This document shows positions 24,944 to 32,054 of a DNA stretch of 42,374 nt, piece by piece. The notes below the pieces were generated by a model. The model searched no databases, was not told the DNA's origin, and was given only the letters and a program-made list of their open reading frames with translations. The stretch spans positions 1 to 42,374 of the forward strand of contig UQTU01000021.1 of the NCBI GenBank assembly GCA_900544135.1, given 5' to 3'. Position 1 is the first letter of the stretch, and every line of letters begins with the position of its first letter. Both the position numbers and the translations under genes were made by a program. This DNA is from an uncultured Collinsella sp. (lineage in GTDB: Bacteria; Actinomycetota; Coriobacteriia; Coriobacteriales; Coriobacteriaceae).

Positions 24944-25787
24944 GTGCGAGAGCAATGTTGACGAGCTGATAGTCCCCGGGCTCGTGGGAATTCCTGGAAC
25001 GGTTTCGTCAAGGCTCTCTGATTTCCGGGATTGGCGCGGCGATGCTTCTGCGGATGTTTCCGAGTTGGAGACAGCCGCTTCGGACCTTGAGGTTTGCGGG
25101 CTGACCGTTACGGCGATTGATTTCGCCAATCCGTGCGCGCGCTACTCCGAGGTTTCCTTTGAGCTCGGCGGGTATGTCGTGCACGGCCGTTTGATTGAGC
25201 CCTCTGGTTGCGCCCGAAGATCCGAGCTTGTTCCGCTGTGTCTGATGTTCCATGACATCGACCGACCCGTGCGGGGATGGCATCACATGACGCGGTTTGC
25301 CGCCATGGGATATGCCGTGCTTGCGCTGGACGATGAGACTATTGGATCCAGCGATCTGCAGCAGGGGATTACCTCGCCTGCTTTTGTCGAGCGTGTCCGT
25401 TGGGGCTGCGCGTTGGCGAAGGTTGCGCGCAACCTTGATGGCATGGATCCCGACCGCATCTTTGCATGGGGCGAGGGCCTTGGCGGCGGTGTCGCGCTGG
25501 CGGTTTCTGCTCTGGACGAGCGGGGCCTTGCCTGCACGGCGCTTGCCAATCCGCTTCCCAGCGGTCTCGAGACGCTGTCGCCTCGGGTTCGTGGCTCGGT
25601 GCTCATGGGCACATCGCTCATGGATACCGTGAGTGATCCCAAGGGCCAGTTTGCCGTATTCAACGGTCTTGAGTGTGACCGGAGGCATATCATCTATGCC
25701 AAATACGCTCACGAGCGCATCAATGCGTTCGAAAACGAAGTCGTCGACTTCTTTAACCAAACGTTCTATTCGTGTTCTTTGGCCTAG
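24936..25787 (+). CDS. CE7-like paralogue lacking the catalytic serine
   Basis: A 283-residue protein that aligns with the esterase just upstream over the core and C-terminus (for example DPKGQFAVFNGLECDRRH against CPPATQFAVYNNLSCDKRH). The nucleophile motif GASQGGG is replaced by GEGLGGG: Gly181 stands where Ser183 is in the partner. The oxyanion-hole FHGYPG is changed to FHDIDR. The acid (Asp230) and His259 remain. It is therefore probably not an esterase; it could bind or regulate the partner or have a different ligand. The frame is intact with normal codon use, so it is not decaying. ATG 24936 has a strong GGGAGGGGAGG site and overlaps the partner's stop, so both are made together. Confidence 0.78.
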   Translation: MSKCESNVDELIVPGLVGIPGTVSSRLSDFRDWRGDASADVSELETAASDLEVCGLTVTAIDFANPCARYSEVSFELGGYVVHGRLIEPSGCARRSELVPLCLMFHDIDRPVRGWHHMTRFAAMGYAVLALDDETIGSSDLQQGITSPAFVERVRWGCALAKVARNLDGMDPDRIFAWGEGLGGGVALAVSALDERGLACTALANPLPSGLETLSPRVRGSVLMGTSLMDTVSDPKGQFAVFNGLECDRRHIIYAKYAHERINAFENEVVDFFNQTFYSCSLA

Positions 25788-25855
25788 ACGGCCTGGACAC
25801 CGCCAACAAGAGTGGGCGGCATAGGGCTGCCCGCCAGACAACTAAGGAGATTCTT

Positions 25856-26776
25856 GTGGCAACTCAGAAATTCACCGGCGTTATCCCTCCCGTCGTTGTT
25901 CCCGATACCGAAGACCACCAGCTCGACGTTGCCTCCTTTGAGCGCAGCATCAACCGCATGATCGATGCCGGCGTCGATGGCCTGTTCTTCCTGGGCTCCT
26001 CGGGCGAGGTCGTCTTCTCCACCGACGAGCGCCGTCGCCAGATTGTCGCAGAGGCCGTCCGTATCGTCGACCACCGCGTTCCCGTTCTGGTCGGCATCAT
26101 CGACACCGAGACCGAGCGCATGATCGAGCACGGCAAGGTCGCTCAGGAGCTGGGCGCCGATGCGCTCGTCGCCACCTGCCCGTTCTATGCCCTGCAGGGC
26201 ATGACCGAGGTCGAGGAGCACTTCCGCATCCTTCACGAGGAACTCGACCTGCCCATCTTCGCCTACGACATCCCCGTGTGCGTCCACACCAAGCTCCCCT
26301 GGAAGCTCCTTGCTAAGCTCGGCGCCGAGGGCGTCCTGGCTGGCGTCAAGGATTCCTCGGGCGATGACATCTCGTTCCGCTACCTCATTCAGGAGAACGA
26401 GAAGAACGGCCATCCGATGAGCATCCTTACCGGCCATGAGGTCGTCGTCGACGGTGCCTATCTCGGTGGCGCCGACGGTTCCGTTCCGGGCCTCGCCAAC
26501 GTTGAGCCCGAGGGCTACGTTCGTCAGTGGAAGGCCGCTCAGGCTGGTGACTGGGCTACCGTCAAGGCCGAGCAGGATCGCCTCAATGAGATTTCGCACA
26601 TCTGGGATGTCACCTCGGGCGTCCAGGGCTATGCCGGTGGCGTCGGCGCCTTCAAGACCGCTATGAACCTCATGGGCATCTTCGACAGCCCGACCATGCC
26701 GCGCCCGGTGAAGGCCATGACCGGTGAGAACGTCGAGGCGATTCGCAAGGTCCTCCAGGACAACGGTCTCCTTTAA
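25856..26776 (+). CDS. N-acetylneuraminate lyase / DHDPS-family aldolase
   Basis: Probably splits N-acetylneuraminate to ManNAc and pyruvate through a Schiff base. The 306-residue TIM-barrel protein has the pyruvate-binding GSSGE (47-51), Tyr137 in FAYDIP and the Schiff-base Lys165 in GVKDSSGD; the Tyr and Lys positions match those of E. coli NanA by number. The DHDPS family also includes DapA and sugar-acid aldolases, so sequence alone is not decisive; the adjacent kinase, epimerase and transporter make the lyase the best reading (nanA role). GTG at 25856 with AAGGAG six bases upstream; the open frame upstream overlaps the previous gene and has no site. Confidence 0.8.
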   Translation: MATQKFTGVIPPVVVPDTEDHQLDVASFERSINRMIDAGVDGLFFLGSSGEVVFSTDERRRQIVAEAVRIVDHRVPVLVGIIDTETERMIEHGKVAQELGADALVATCPFYALQGMTEVEEHFRILHEELDLPIFAYDIPVCVHTKLPWKLLAKLGAEGVLAGVKDSSGDDISFRYLIQENEKNGHPMSILTGHEVVVDGAYLGGADGSVPGLANVEPEGYVRQWKAAQAGDWATVKAEQDRLNEISHIWDVTSGVQGYAGGVGAFKTAMNLMGIFDSPTMPRPVKAMTGENVEAIRKVLQDNGLL

Positions 26777-26783
26777 AGCTTTC

Positions 26784-26871
26784 CCAGGCACCCGACCTCG
26801 CCGTTCAACCGTGCGGCCATGACCCATTAGGCCAATGGCCGCACGGTTTCTCGGCGATCTCGGGCACCTGG
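26784..26871 (+). repeat. Large palindromic element before nanK
   Basis: Two 37-base arms (26784-26820 and 26835-26871) around a 14-base loop. The outer CCAGG, a CCCGA block, TCGCCG and the inner AACCGTGCGGCCAT pair exactly; the short segments between are mismatched. It is followed by AAAACC, no T run. It lies in the only sizeable gap between the lyase and kinase genes. Confidence 0.75.
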
Positions 26872-26947
26872 AAAACCTTTACCGCGCTGTGACGGCTAGC
26901 CTGACGGCGCATTTCCTGTAGTTGTTTTGTCTCCGAAGGAGAACGAC

Positions 26948-27913
26948 ATGGAGAACAAGTACGTCTGCTCTGTCGATATCGGCGGAACTAAGATCGCGAC
27001 TGCCATCATGGAGTACCCGGCTGACGGCGGTGTGCCCCATCCCGTTTTTGAGGCTGAGGTTCCCACCGAGGCCCAGGAGGGTGGCGAAGCGGTCTTCCAG
27101 CGCATCGAGGCGTCTATCAAGGCAGCTCTTGAGGCAAATCCCGATGTCGAGGTCCTCGGAGTTGGCATCGGCGCTGCCGGTGTCGTCGACCCCAAGACGG
27201 GCGCCATCGCGTATGCCAATGAGATTATGCCCGGCTGGTCCGGCGTTCAGTTGGGGCCGCGTCTGCGCGAGGACCTCGGCCTTCCCGTTGCCGTTGTAGG
27301 CGACGTGCAGGCTCATGCTCTGGGCGAGGCCCACTGGGGCGTCGGCAAGGGCAAGTTCTCCGTCTTGTGTTTGGGCATCGGTACGGGCATCGGCGGCGCA
27401 TATGTCGAGAACGGCCGCGTGATGCAGGGCTTCCATGGTGCTGCCGGCCATATGGGCCACATCGAGTGCTCGGCTGCCGCCGGCATTCCCTGCGCCTGCG
27501 GGCGTTCCGGCCATCTGGAGTCGGTTGCTTCCGGAACATCAATCGGGCGCATGTACGATGAGCGTTTTGGCCGCGTCGACCCCAGCCGTCCTTCGGTCGG
27601 CCGTGACGTGAACGACCTGTGCCGCGCAGGCGACGCAAAGGCGACCGAGGTCATTCATGACGCCGGCTTTGCGCTGGGCGCCAGCCTGGGCTCGCTCGCT
27701 AACATCCTGGACCCTGAGGTCATCGTGCTTTCGGGCGGCGTGATTCACCAAGGTCCCGATTGGCGTTCACAGACGTGGAAGGACTCGGTGCACGAGGGCT
27801 ATGCCAGCCAGGCGCTCGACCCGCTTCAGGACACGCCGATTCTCATCGGCTCTCTGGAGGGCGACGCGCCGCTCATCGGTGCCGCCGAACACCTTCTTGC
27901 ATCGTTGAAGTAA
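26948..27913 (+). CDS. nanK: ROK-family N-acetylmannosamine kinase
   Basis: Phosphorylates ManNAc to ManNAc-6-phosphate. The 321-residue ROK protein has the ATP phosphate-binding DIGGTK (10-15), the LGIGTGIGGAYVENGRVMQG loop, and a zinc-site region ending CACGRSGHLE. Two positions differ from typical glucokinase-type ROK proteins: AGHMGH in place of AGExGH, and GHLE in place of GCLE at the last zinc ligand. From memory, E. coli NanK also has AGHIGH, which supports ManNAc kinase. The position between the lyase and epimerase genes agrees. The ATG at 26948 has AAGGAG; an upstream in-frame TTG is not needed. Confidence 0.83.
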   Translation: MENKYVCSVDIGGTKIATAIMEYPADGGVPHPVFEAEVPTEAQEGGEAVFQRIEASIKAALEANPDVEVLGVGIGAAGVVDPKTGAIAYANEIMPGWSGVQLGPRLREDLGLPVAVVGDVQAHALGEAHWGVGKGKFSVLCLGIGTGIGGAYVENGRVMQGFHGAAGHMGHIECSAAAGIPCACGRSGHLESVASGTSIGRMYDERFGRVDPSRPSVGRDVNDLCRAGDAKATEVIHDAGFALGASLGSLANILDPEVIVLSGGVIHQGPDWRSQTWKDSVHEGYASQALDPLQDTPILIGSLEGDAPLIGAAEHLLASLK

Positions 27914-27930
27914 ACATAACTACCAAGTGC

Positions 27931-28028
27931 GCCTTCTGAGGTGCCGCAGATTGACGTGAAAGAGGAGCGAAGCGTACTTCGGTACGCGAGCGACGGTTTG
28001 AACGTCAAGGTGCGGTGTCTCAGAAGGC
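27931..28028 (+). repeat. 98-base palindromic element before nanE
   Basis: Arms meet at a GCGTAC-TTCG-GTACGC tip (27972-27987), and the outer 25 bases pair almost fully: GCCTTCTGAG exactly, three G-T wobbles, CCGCA, a two-base bulge and TTGACGT. The middle is mismatched. It fills the gap between nanK and nanE and ends 25 bases before the nanE start. Its form is that of a dispersed intergenic repeat. Confidence 0.72.
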
Positions 28029-28053
28029 TGTTTTGAGAAAGGTTGAGTCGAAC

Positions 28054-28740
28054 ATGACCGTTGATCCTTTGATCCAGTCCCTGAAGGGCAAGCTCGTCGT
28101 GAGCGTTCAGGCGTATATGGGCGAGCCGCTTCGTACGCCCGAGACCATGGCTCAAATGTCTCGCGCTTGCGAGCTTGGCGGCGCCGCCGCCATTCGCTGC
28201 CAGGGCCTTGCCGACATTGCCGCCATTAAGGGTCGCTGTGAGGTTCCCGTCATCGGTCTGTGGAAGGACGGGCACGAGGGCGTTTACATCACGCCGACGC
28301 TGCGTCACGCTCGTGCCTGCGTTGCTGCGGGTGCCGATATCGTGGCGATCGACGCCACCGATCGTCCGCGTCCCGATGGCAAGTCGGTCGAGGATACCTT
28401 CCGCCCGCTGCACGAGGAGGGTGTGCTCCTGATGGCGGATTGTGCCACCATCGAGGACATTCGCCGTGCGGTTGATATGGGCTTCGACCTGGTATCCACC
28501 ACACTCTCTCACGGTGTCGCCGCCATCGACTGCACCATGGCCGATGGCCCCGACCTGCCGCTCCTGCGTCAGGCGACCGAGGAATTTCCCGGCCTTCCCA
28601 TCATTTGCGAGGGTCGCGTGCATACGCCCGAGGAGGCTCGCGCTGCAATCGACGCCGGCGCGTGGGCCGTTGTCGTCGGCACCGCTATCACGCACCCCAC
28701 GAGTATTACAAGTTGGTTCAAGGCTGCGCTTGAGGCGTAA
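28054..28740 (+). CDS. nanE: N-acetylmannosamine-6-phosphate 2-epimerase
   Basis: Converts ManNAc-6-P to GlcNAc-6-P, joining sialic-acid breakdown to amino-sugar metabolism. The 228-residue TIM-barrel protein has the NanE set of motifs: VVSVQAYMGEPLRTP at the start, IRCQG, IGLWKDGHEGVYITPT with the catalytic Lys, IDATDRPRPDG, LMADCAT, and the phosphate-binding CEGRVHTPEEA and VVVGTAITHP. ATG at 28054; the GAAAGG site lies about 12 bases upstream, at the end of a long palindrome. It is the last gene of the nan operon; a terminator follows at 28792. Confidence 0.93.
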   Translation: MTVDPLIQSLKGKLVVSVQAYMGEPLRTPETMAQMSRACELGGAAAIRCQGLADIAAIKGRCEVPVIGLWKDGHEGVYITPTLRHARACVAAGADIVAIDATDRPRPDGKSVEDTFRPLHEEGVLLMADCATIEDIRRAVDMGFDLVSTTLSHGVAAIDCTMADGPDLPLLRQATEEFPGLPIICEGRVHTPEEARAAIDAGAWAVVVGTAITHPTSITSWFKAALEA

Positions 28741-28767
28741 GACGGGCCTTGTATCCGCTTGGGGCGG

Positions 28768-28773
28768 TATACT
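28768..28773 (+). promoter_or_regulatory. Candidate -10 element for rapZ-whiA
   Basis: TATACT, 66 bases before rapZ and upstream of the hairpin at 28792. No good -35. Confidence 0.35.
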
Positions 28774-28791
28774 CAATAAAGGCAATTGATC

Positions 28792-28827
28792 GCGCGGGAT
28801 CCGCTGGCCGGGTCCCGCGCTTATTTT
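28792..28827 (+). terminator. Terminator after nanE, overlapping the rapZ leader
   Basis: GCGCGGGA/TCCCGCGC stem (28792-28799 with 28813-28820), 13-base loop, then TTATTTT. The rapZ ribosome site AGGAGG (28828-28833) begins at the next base. It ends the nan transcript; if rapZ has a promoter at 28768 it would also be a leader attenuator. Confidence 0.75.
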
Positions 28828-28838
28828 AGGAGGCACAC

Positions 28839-29759
28839 ATGCAAAAGGGAGATGCCATGGATGCGGCGGAGCGCTCGGAGCGTATCCCCGATATCGTTAT
28901 CATCACCGGAATGTCCGGCTCGGGCCGAACGCAAGCCATGCATGTGTTTGAGGACATGGGCTATTTTTGTATCGACAACCTGCCCCCACGCCTGATTGCC
29001 CAGCTTGCTGAGCTCGTTGGCATCAATACGGGCGTGGGCAGGCACCTTGCCGTTACCTGCGACCTGCGTAGCCAGGGCTTGTTCGATGAACTGCTCGATG
29101 CTGTTGCCGCACTGGAAGAGCGCGAGATGAGCTGCGACATTGTGTTTCTCGAGGCGTCTGACGAGGTGCTGATTCGCCGGTATAGCGAAAACCGTCGTCG
29201 CCATCCCATTGCAAAGCCGGGGGAGACCACGGCCGACGCTATTCAGCGTGAACGTCTGCAGCTGCAGGGCGTTCGCGATCGAGCCGATATGATTATCGAC
29301 ACGAGCCGCTTGCGCACTTCTGCCTTGCGCAACAAGCTGCGCATGGCTTTTTCCGAGCTGTCCGACCAGCAGCTTATGGATGTCCACGTGTTCTCGTTTG
29401 GCTTTAAGCATGGCATGCCCATCGAGGCGGATATCATGATCGATGTTCGCTTCTTGCCCAATCCTTTCTACGATCCCGAGATGCGCACCATGACCGGTCT
29501 CGATAAGAAGGTCTCCGATTTTGTCTTGGACCACCCCAAGACCCAGGAGTTCTGGAAGGCCTGGACTCAGCTGCTCGATACGGTCATGCCGGGTTATATC
29601 GCAGAGGGCAAGCCGCAGCTTTCCATTGCTATCGGCTGCACAGGCGGACAGCACCGTAGCGTCGCCATTGCCGAGGCCACGGCCCGCTACCTGGAGGGTG
29701 CTCAGTATCATGTGAGCATCTCCCACCGTGACCTGTCGCGTGCCAACACGAAGGCATAG
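28839..29759 (+). CDS. rapZ: RNase adapter RapZ
   Basis: A P-loop protein (YvcJ/RapZ family). In E. coli RapZ guides RNase E to the small RNA GlmZ to control glucosamine-6-P synthase; that RNA target is not expected in actinobacteria, so the local role is unknown. The 306-residue protein has Walker A GMSGSGRT (24-31; Arg in place of the usual Lys, a variant seen in actinobacterial homologues), DNLPP, and the C-terminal family block FGFKHGMPIEADIMIDVRFLPNPFY with GCTGGQHRSV. ATG 28839 with AGGAGG. Six bases separate it from whiA. Its link to amino-sugar metabolism in enterobacteria makes its place after a ManNAc/GlcNAc-6-P pathway suggestive, but the order may be chance. Confidence 0.93.
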   Translation: MQKGDAMDAAERSERIPDIVIITGMSGSGRTQAMHVFEDMGYFCIDNLPPRLIAQLAELVGINTGVGRHLAVTCDLRSQGLFDELLDAVAALEEREMSCDIVFLEASDEVLIRRYSENRRRHPIAKPGETTADAIQRERLQLQGVRDRADMIIDTSRLRTSALRNKLRMAFSELSDQQLMDVHVFSFGFKHGMPIEADIMIDVRFLPNPFYDPEMRTMTGLDKKVSDFVLDHPKTQEFWKAWTQLLDTVMPGYIAEGKPQLSIAIGCTGGQHRSVAIAEATARYLEGAQYHVSISHRDLSRANTKA

Positions 29760-29765
29760 GTTTAC

Positions 29766-30695
29766 ATGTCGTTTACCGCTGAGGTGCGTGACGAGCTTGC
29801 GCGCTGCGAACCAGAATGCGAATACTGCGATTTGTCGACGCTTGCTGCGCTAACGCGTGTGAGCGGCACGCTTTCGCTGGCGGGCTCGGGACGGTACCGC
29901 TTGACGGTCGCGACCGAGACGGGTGCTGTGGCGCGCACGATGATTGCGCTGACGCATCGTATCCTTAAGCTCAAGACCGAATTCACGGTTCGTAAGTCGG
30001 TCCTGCACAAGGTACGAAACTATCTCATCACCTTGCCCGATCAGCCCGATTTGGATAAGGCTCTGGTGCTGCTGGGCATTCTCGACCGTAGGGGAGGGCT
30101 CGTCGCGGGTGTGCCGCGCCACATCGTCGCCCGTCCTTGCTGCAGGCTCGCCTATATTCGCGGTGCGCTGATTGCCGGAGGCTTTGTTGCCGACCCGCGT
30201 GGCGATTTTCATTTGGAGATCGCGGTTCAGGGCGAGGAGTATGCAAAGGGACTTTGCGACCTTCTGGAGCAGATTGGAGTTCACGCCCGCGTCAATGCGC
30301 GTCGCGGCTCGTATGCCGTGTACATCAAGAGTGCCGAGGAGATTAAACGTCTGTTACAGCTGATTGGCGCCAAGCGCAGCGTTGCCGAGATTGAAGAGGC
30401 CCGCGCGGTTAAGCTGGTGAAGAACGACGTGAATCGTCGCGTGAACGCAGAGCTTGCCAACCAGACCAGAAGTGCCGGTGCCGCCCAACATCAGCTTGCG
30501 CTCATCGATGAGCTTGATCGGCGCGGTTTGCGCGAAACGCTGCCGGACGCTCTGGCAGTTTTTTGTGACTTACGCGAGCGTTACCCCGATCTCTCACTGC
30601 GAGATTTGGGGGAAATGGCCGACCCTCCTTTGTCGAAGTCGGCCTTGTATCACCGTGTTTTGCGCCTTGAAAAGCTCATTGAAGCAAGCGGGTAG
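29766..30695 (+). CDS. whiA: Sporulation/cell-division regulator WhiA
   Basis: A 309-residue DNA-binding protein with the degenerate LAGLIDADG homing-nuclease-like N-terminal domain (RLAYIRGALIAGGFVADPRGDFHLEI is the recognisable core) and a C-terminal helix-turn-helix (LSLRDLGEMADPPLSKSALYHRVLRLEKL). In Streptomyces it controls sporulation septation, in Bacillus cell division. It starts 6 bases after rapZ with a weak ribosome site (AGG before TTTAC), so coupling to rapZ is likely. The yvcK gene that sits between rapZ and whiA in many Gram-positive bacteria is absent. Confidence 0.93.
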   Translation: MSFTAEVRDELARCEPECEYCDLSTLAALTRVSGTLSLAGSGRYRLTVATETGAVARTMIALTHRILKLKTEFTVRKSVLHKVRNYLITLPDQPDLDKALVLLGILDRRGGLVAGVPRHIVARPCCRLAYIRGALIAGGFVADPRGDFHLEIAVQGEEYAKGLCDLLEQIGVHARVNARRGSYAVYIKSAEEIKRLLQLIGAKRSVAEIEEARAVKLVKNDVNRRVNAELANQTRSAGAAQHQLALIDELDRRGLRETLPDALAVFCDLRERYPDLSLRDLGEMADPPLSKSALYHRVLRLEKLIEASG

Positions 30696-30738
30696 TTTAA
30701 CGCAATAGCTTTTATGGTGGTTTAACTGCTGTTTTATA

Positions 30739-30756
30739 CGTTAAAGCGTTTTAACG
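30739..30756 (+). promoter_or_regulatory. Palindromic operator candidate before gap
   Basis: CGTTAAAGCGTTTTAACG: perfect 7-bp arms with a 4-base spacer. Further TTTAAC half-sites lie at 30696 and 30721, spaced 25 and 29 bases. It is 55 bases before the gap -35, in an AT-rich stretch. Confidence 0.5.
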
Positions 30757-30786
30757 CAAATTTGATTTTCAATTTCGAGCATTCTC

Positions 30787-30816
30787 GTGAAATTCAAGCC
30801 AAAAAAAAGGTATATT
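30787..30816 (+). promoter_or_regulatory. Candidate gap promoter
   Basis: GTGAAA (30787-30792), an 18-base spacer that includes an A8 run, then TATATT (30811-30816). The start of transcription would be near 30823, leaving a leader of about 65 bases with a weak GC-rich hairpin. Confidence 0.5.
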
Positions 30817-30888
30817 AGGCGAGTGGTTAGTTTGTGGGCCTCAACGGCAGGCGCTGTAGCTTGCGGGGGCCTTACGAAAGGAGACACA

Positions 30889-31914
30889 ATGGCAGTAAAG
30901 GTTGCTATTAACGGCTTCGGTCGCATCGGTCGTCTGGCCTTCCGCCAGATGTTCGGTCATGAGGGCTCCGAGATCGTCGCTATCAACGACCTCACCTCTC
31001 CCGATATGCTCGCTTACCTGCTGAAGTACGACTCCACGCAGGGCAACTATGCTCGCGATCACGAGGTCGTCGCTGGCGAGGATTCCATCACCGTTGACGG
31101 CAAGGAGATCAAGATCTACAAGGAGGCCGACGCCAACAACCTGCCTTGGGGCGACCTCGACGTCGACGTCGTTCTCGAGTGCACCGGCTTCTACACCAGC
31201 AAGGCTAAGGCTCAGGCCCACATCAACGCTGGCGCCAAGAAGGTCGTCATCTCCGCTCCGGCCGGCAGCGATCTGCCCACCATCGTGTACAACGTCAACC
31301 ATGAGACGCTGACCGCTGAGGACAACATCATCTCCGCTGCTTCCTGCACCACCAACTGCCTCGCCCCGATGGCCAAGGGCCTGAACGACTTCGCTCCCAT
31401 CGTCTCCGGCATCATGACCACCATCCACGCCTTCACCGGCGACCAGATGCCGCTCGACGGCCCGCAGCGCAAGGGCAACTTCCGTCGCTCCCGCGCCTGC
31501 TCCGAGAACATCGTCCCGAACACCACGGGCGCTGCCAAGGCCATCGGCCTGGTTCTCCCCGAGCTCAACGGCAAGCTCATCGGTGCCGCCCAGCGCGTCC
31601 CGACGCCGACCGGCTCGCTGACCAACCTCTACGCCGTCGTTGACAAGAAGGTCACCGTCGACGAGGTCAACGCTGCCATGAAGGCCTACGCCGAGACCAT
31701 CCCCGATACCTTCGCCTACAACGAGGACCAGATCGTCTCCCGCGACATCGTCGGCGAGACCCACGGCTCCATCTTCGACGCCACTCAGACCATGTGCTCT
31801 GATCTCGGCAACGGCCAGACCCTCGTTCAGGTCACCTCTTGGTACGACAACGAGAACTCCTACACCTCTCAGATGGTCCGCACCATCAAGTACTTCGAGA
31901 AGTTCGTTGCTTAA
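30889..31914 (+). CDS. gap: Glyceraldehyde-3-phosphate dehydrogenase
   Basis: Oxidises and phosphorylates glyceraldehyde-3-P to 1,3-bisphosphoglycerate with NAD. The 341-residue protein shows the Rossmann start INGFGRIGR (7-15), the active-site ASCTTNCLAP with catalytic Cys153, and the C-terminal SWYDNENSYTSQMVRT. The codon choice is strongly biased (almost all C-ending where possible), as expected for a highly expressed gene. ATG 30889 follows AAAGGAG. A terminator after the gene would lower expression of pgk, tpiA and gpmI relative to gap. Confidence 0.97.
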   Translation: MAVKVAINGFGRIGRLAFRQMFGHEGSEIVAINDLTSPDMLAYLLKYDSTQGNYARDHEVVAGEDSITVDGKEIKIYKEADANNLPWGDLDVDVVLECTGFYTSKAKAQAHINAGAKKVVISAPAGSDLPTIVYNVNHETLTAEDNIISAASCTTNCLAPMAKGLNDFAPIVSGIMTTIHAFTGDQMPLDGPQRKGNFRRSRACSENIVPNTTGAAKAIGLVLPELNGKLIGAAQRVPTPTGSLTNLYAVVDKKVTVDEVNAAMKAYAETIPDTFAYNEDQIVSRDIVGETHGSIFDATQTMCSDLGNGQTLVQVTSWYDNENSYTSQMVRTIKYFEKFVA

Positions 31915-31951
31915 TTTAGCTTTTAGCGAATAGCTCGTTGAGCGTCTAAAG

Positions 31952-31999
31952 AAGGGCGCGGCCTCATAGGGCTTACACCCTAGGGTCGCGCCCTTTTTA
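31952..31999 (+). terminator. Terminator between gap and pgk
   Basis: AAGGGCGCG/CGCGCCCTT (31952-31960 with 31987-31995), with extra pairing in the loop, followed by TTTTTAT. Probably partial, since no clear promoter is seen before pgk. Confidence 0.8.
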
Positions 32000-32054
32000 T
32001 AGGAAATCGTCTGCCGTAATGGGAGGCAGACACGTACGAAAGGTAGAAGCAAAC

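Noticed and set aside
25856..26776. DapA (lysine biosynthesis) instead of sialic-acid lyase
   Set aside because: Family motifs allow it, but the gene lies between the esterases and ManNAc kinase in a catabolic operon, and no lysine genes are near. Kept as an alternative only.
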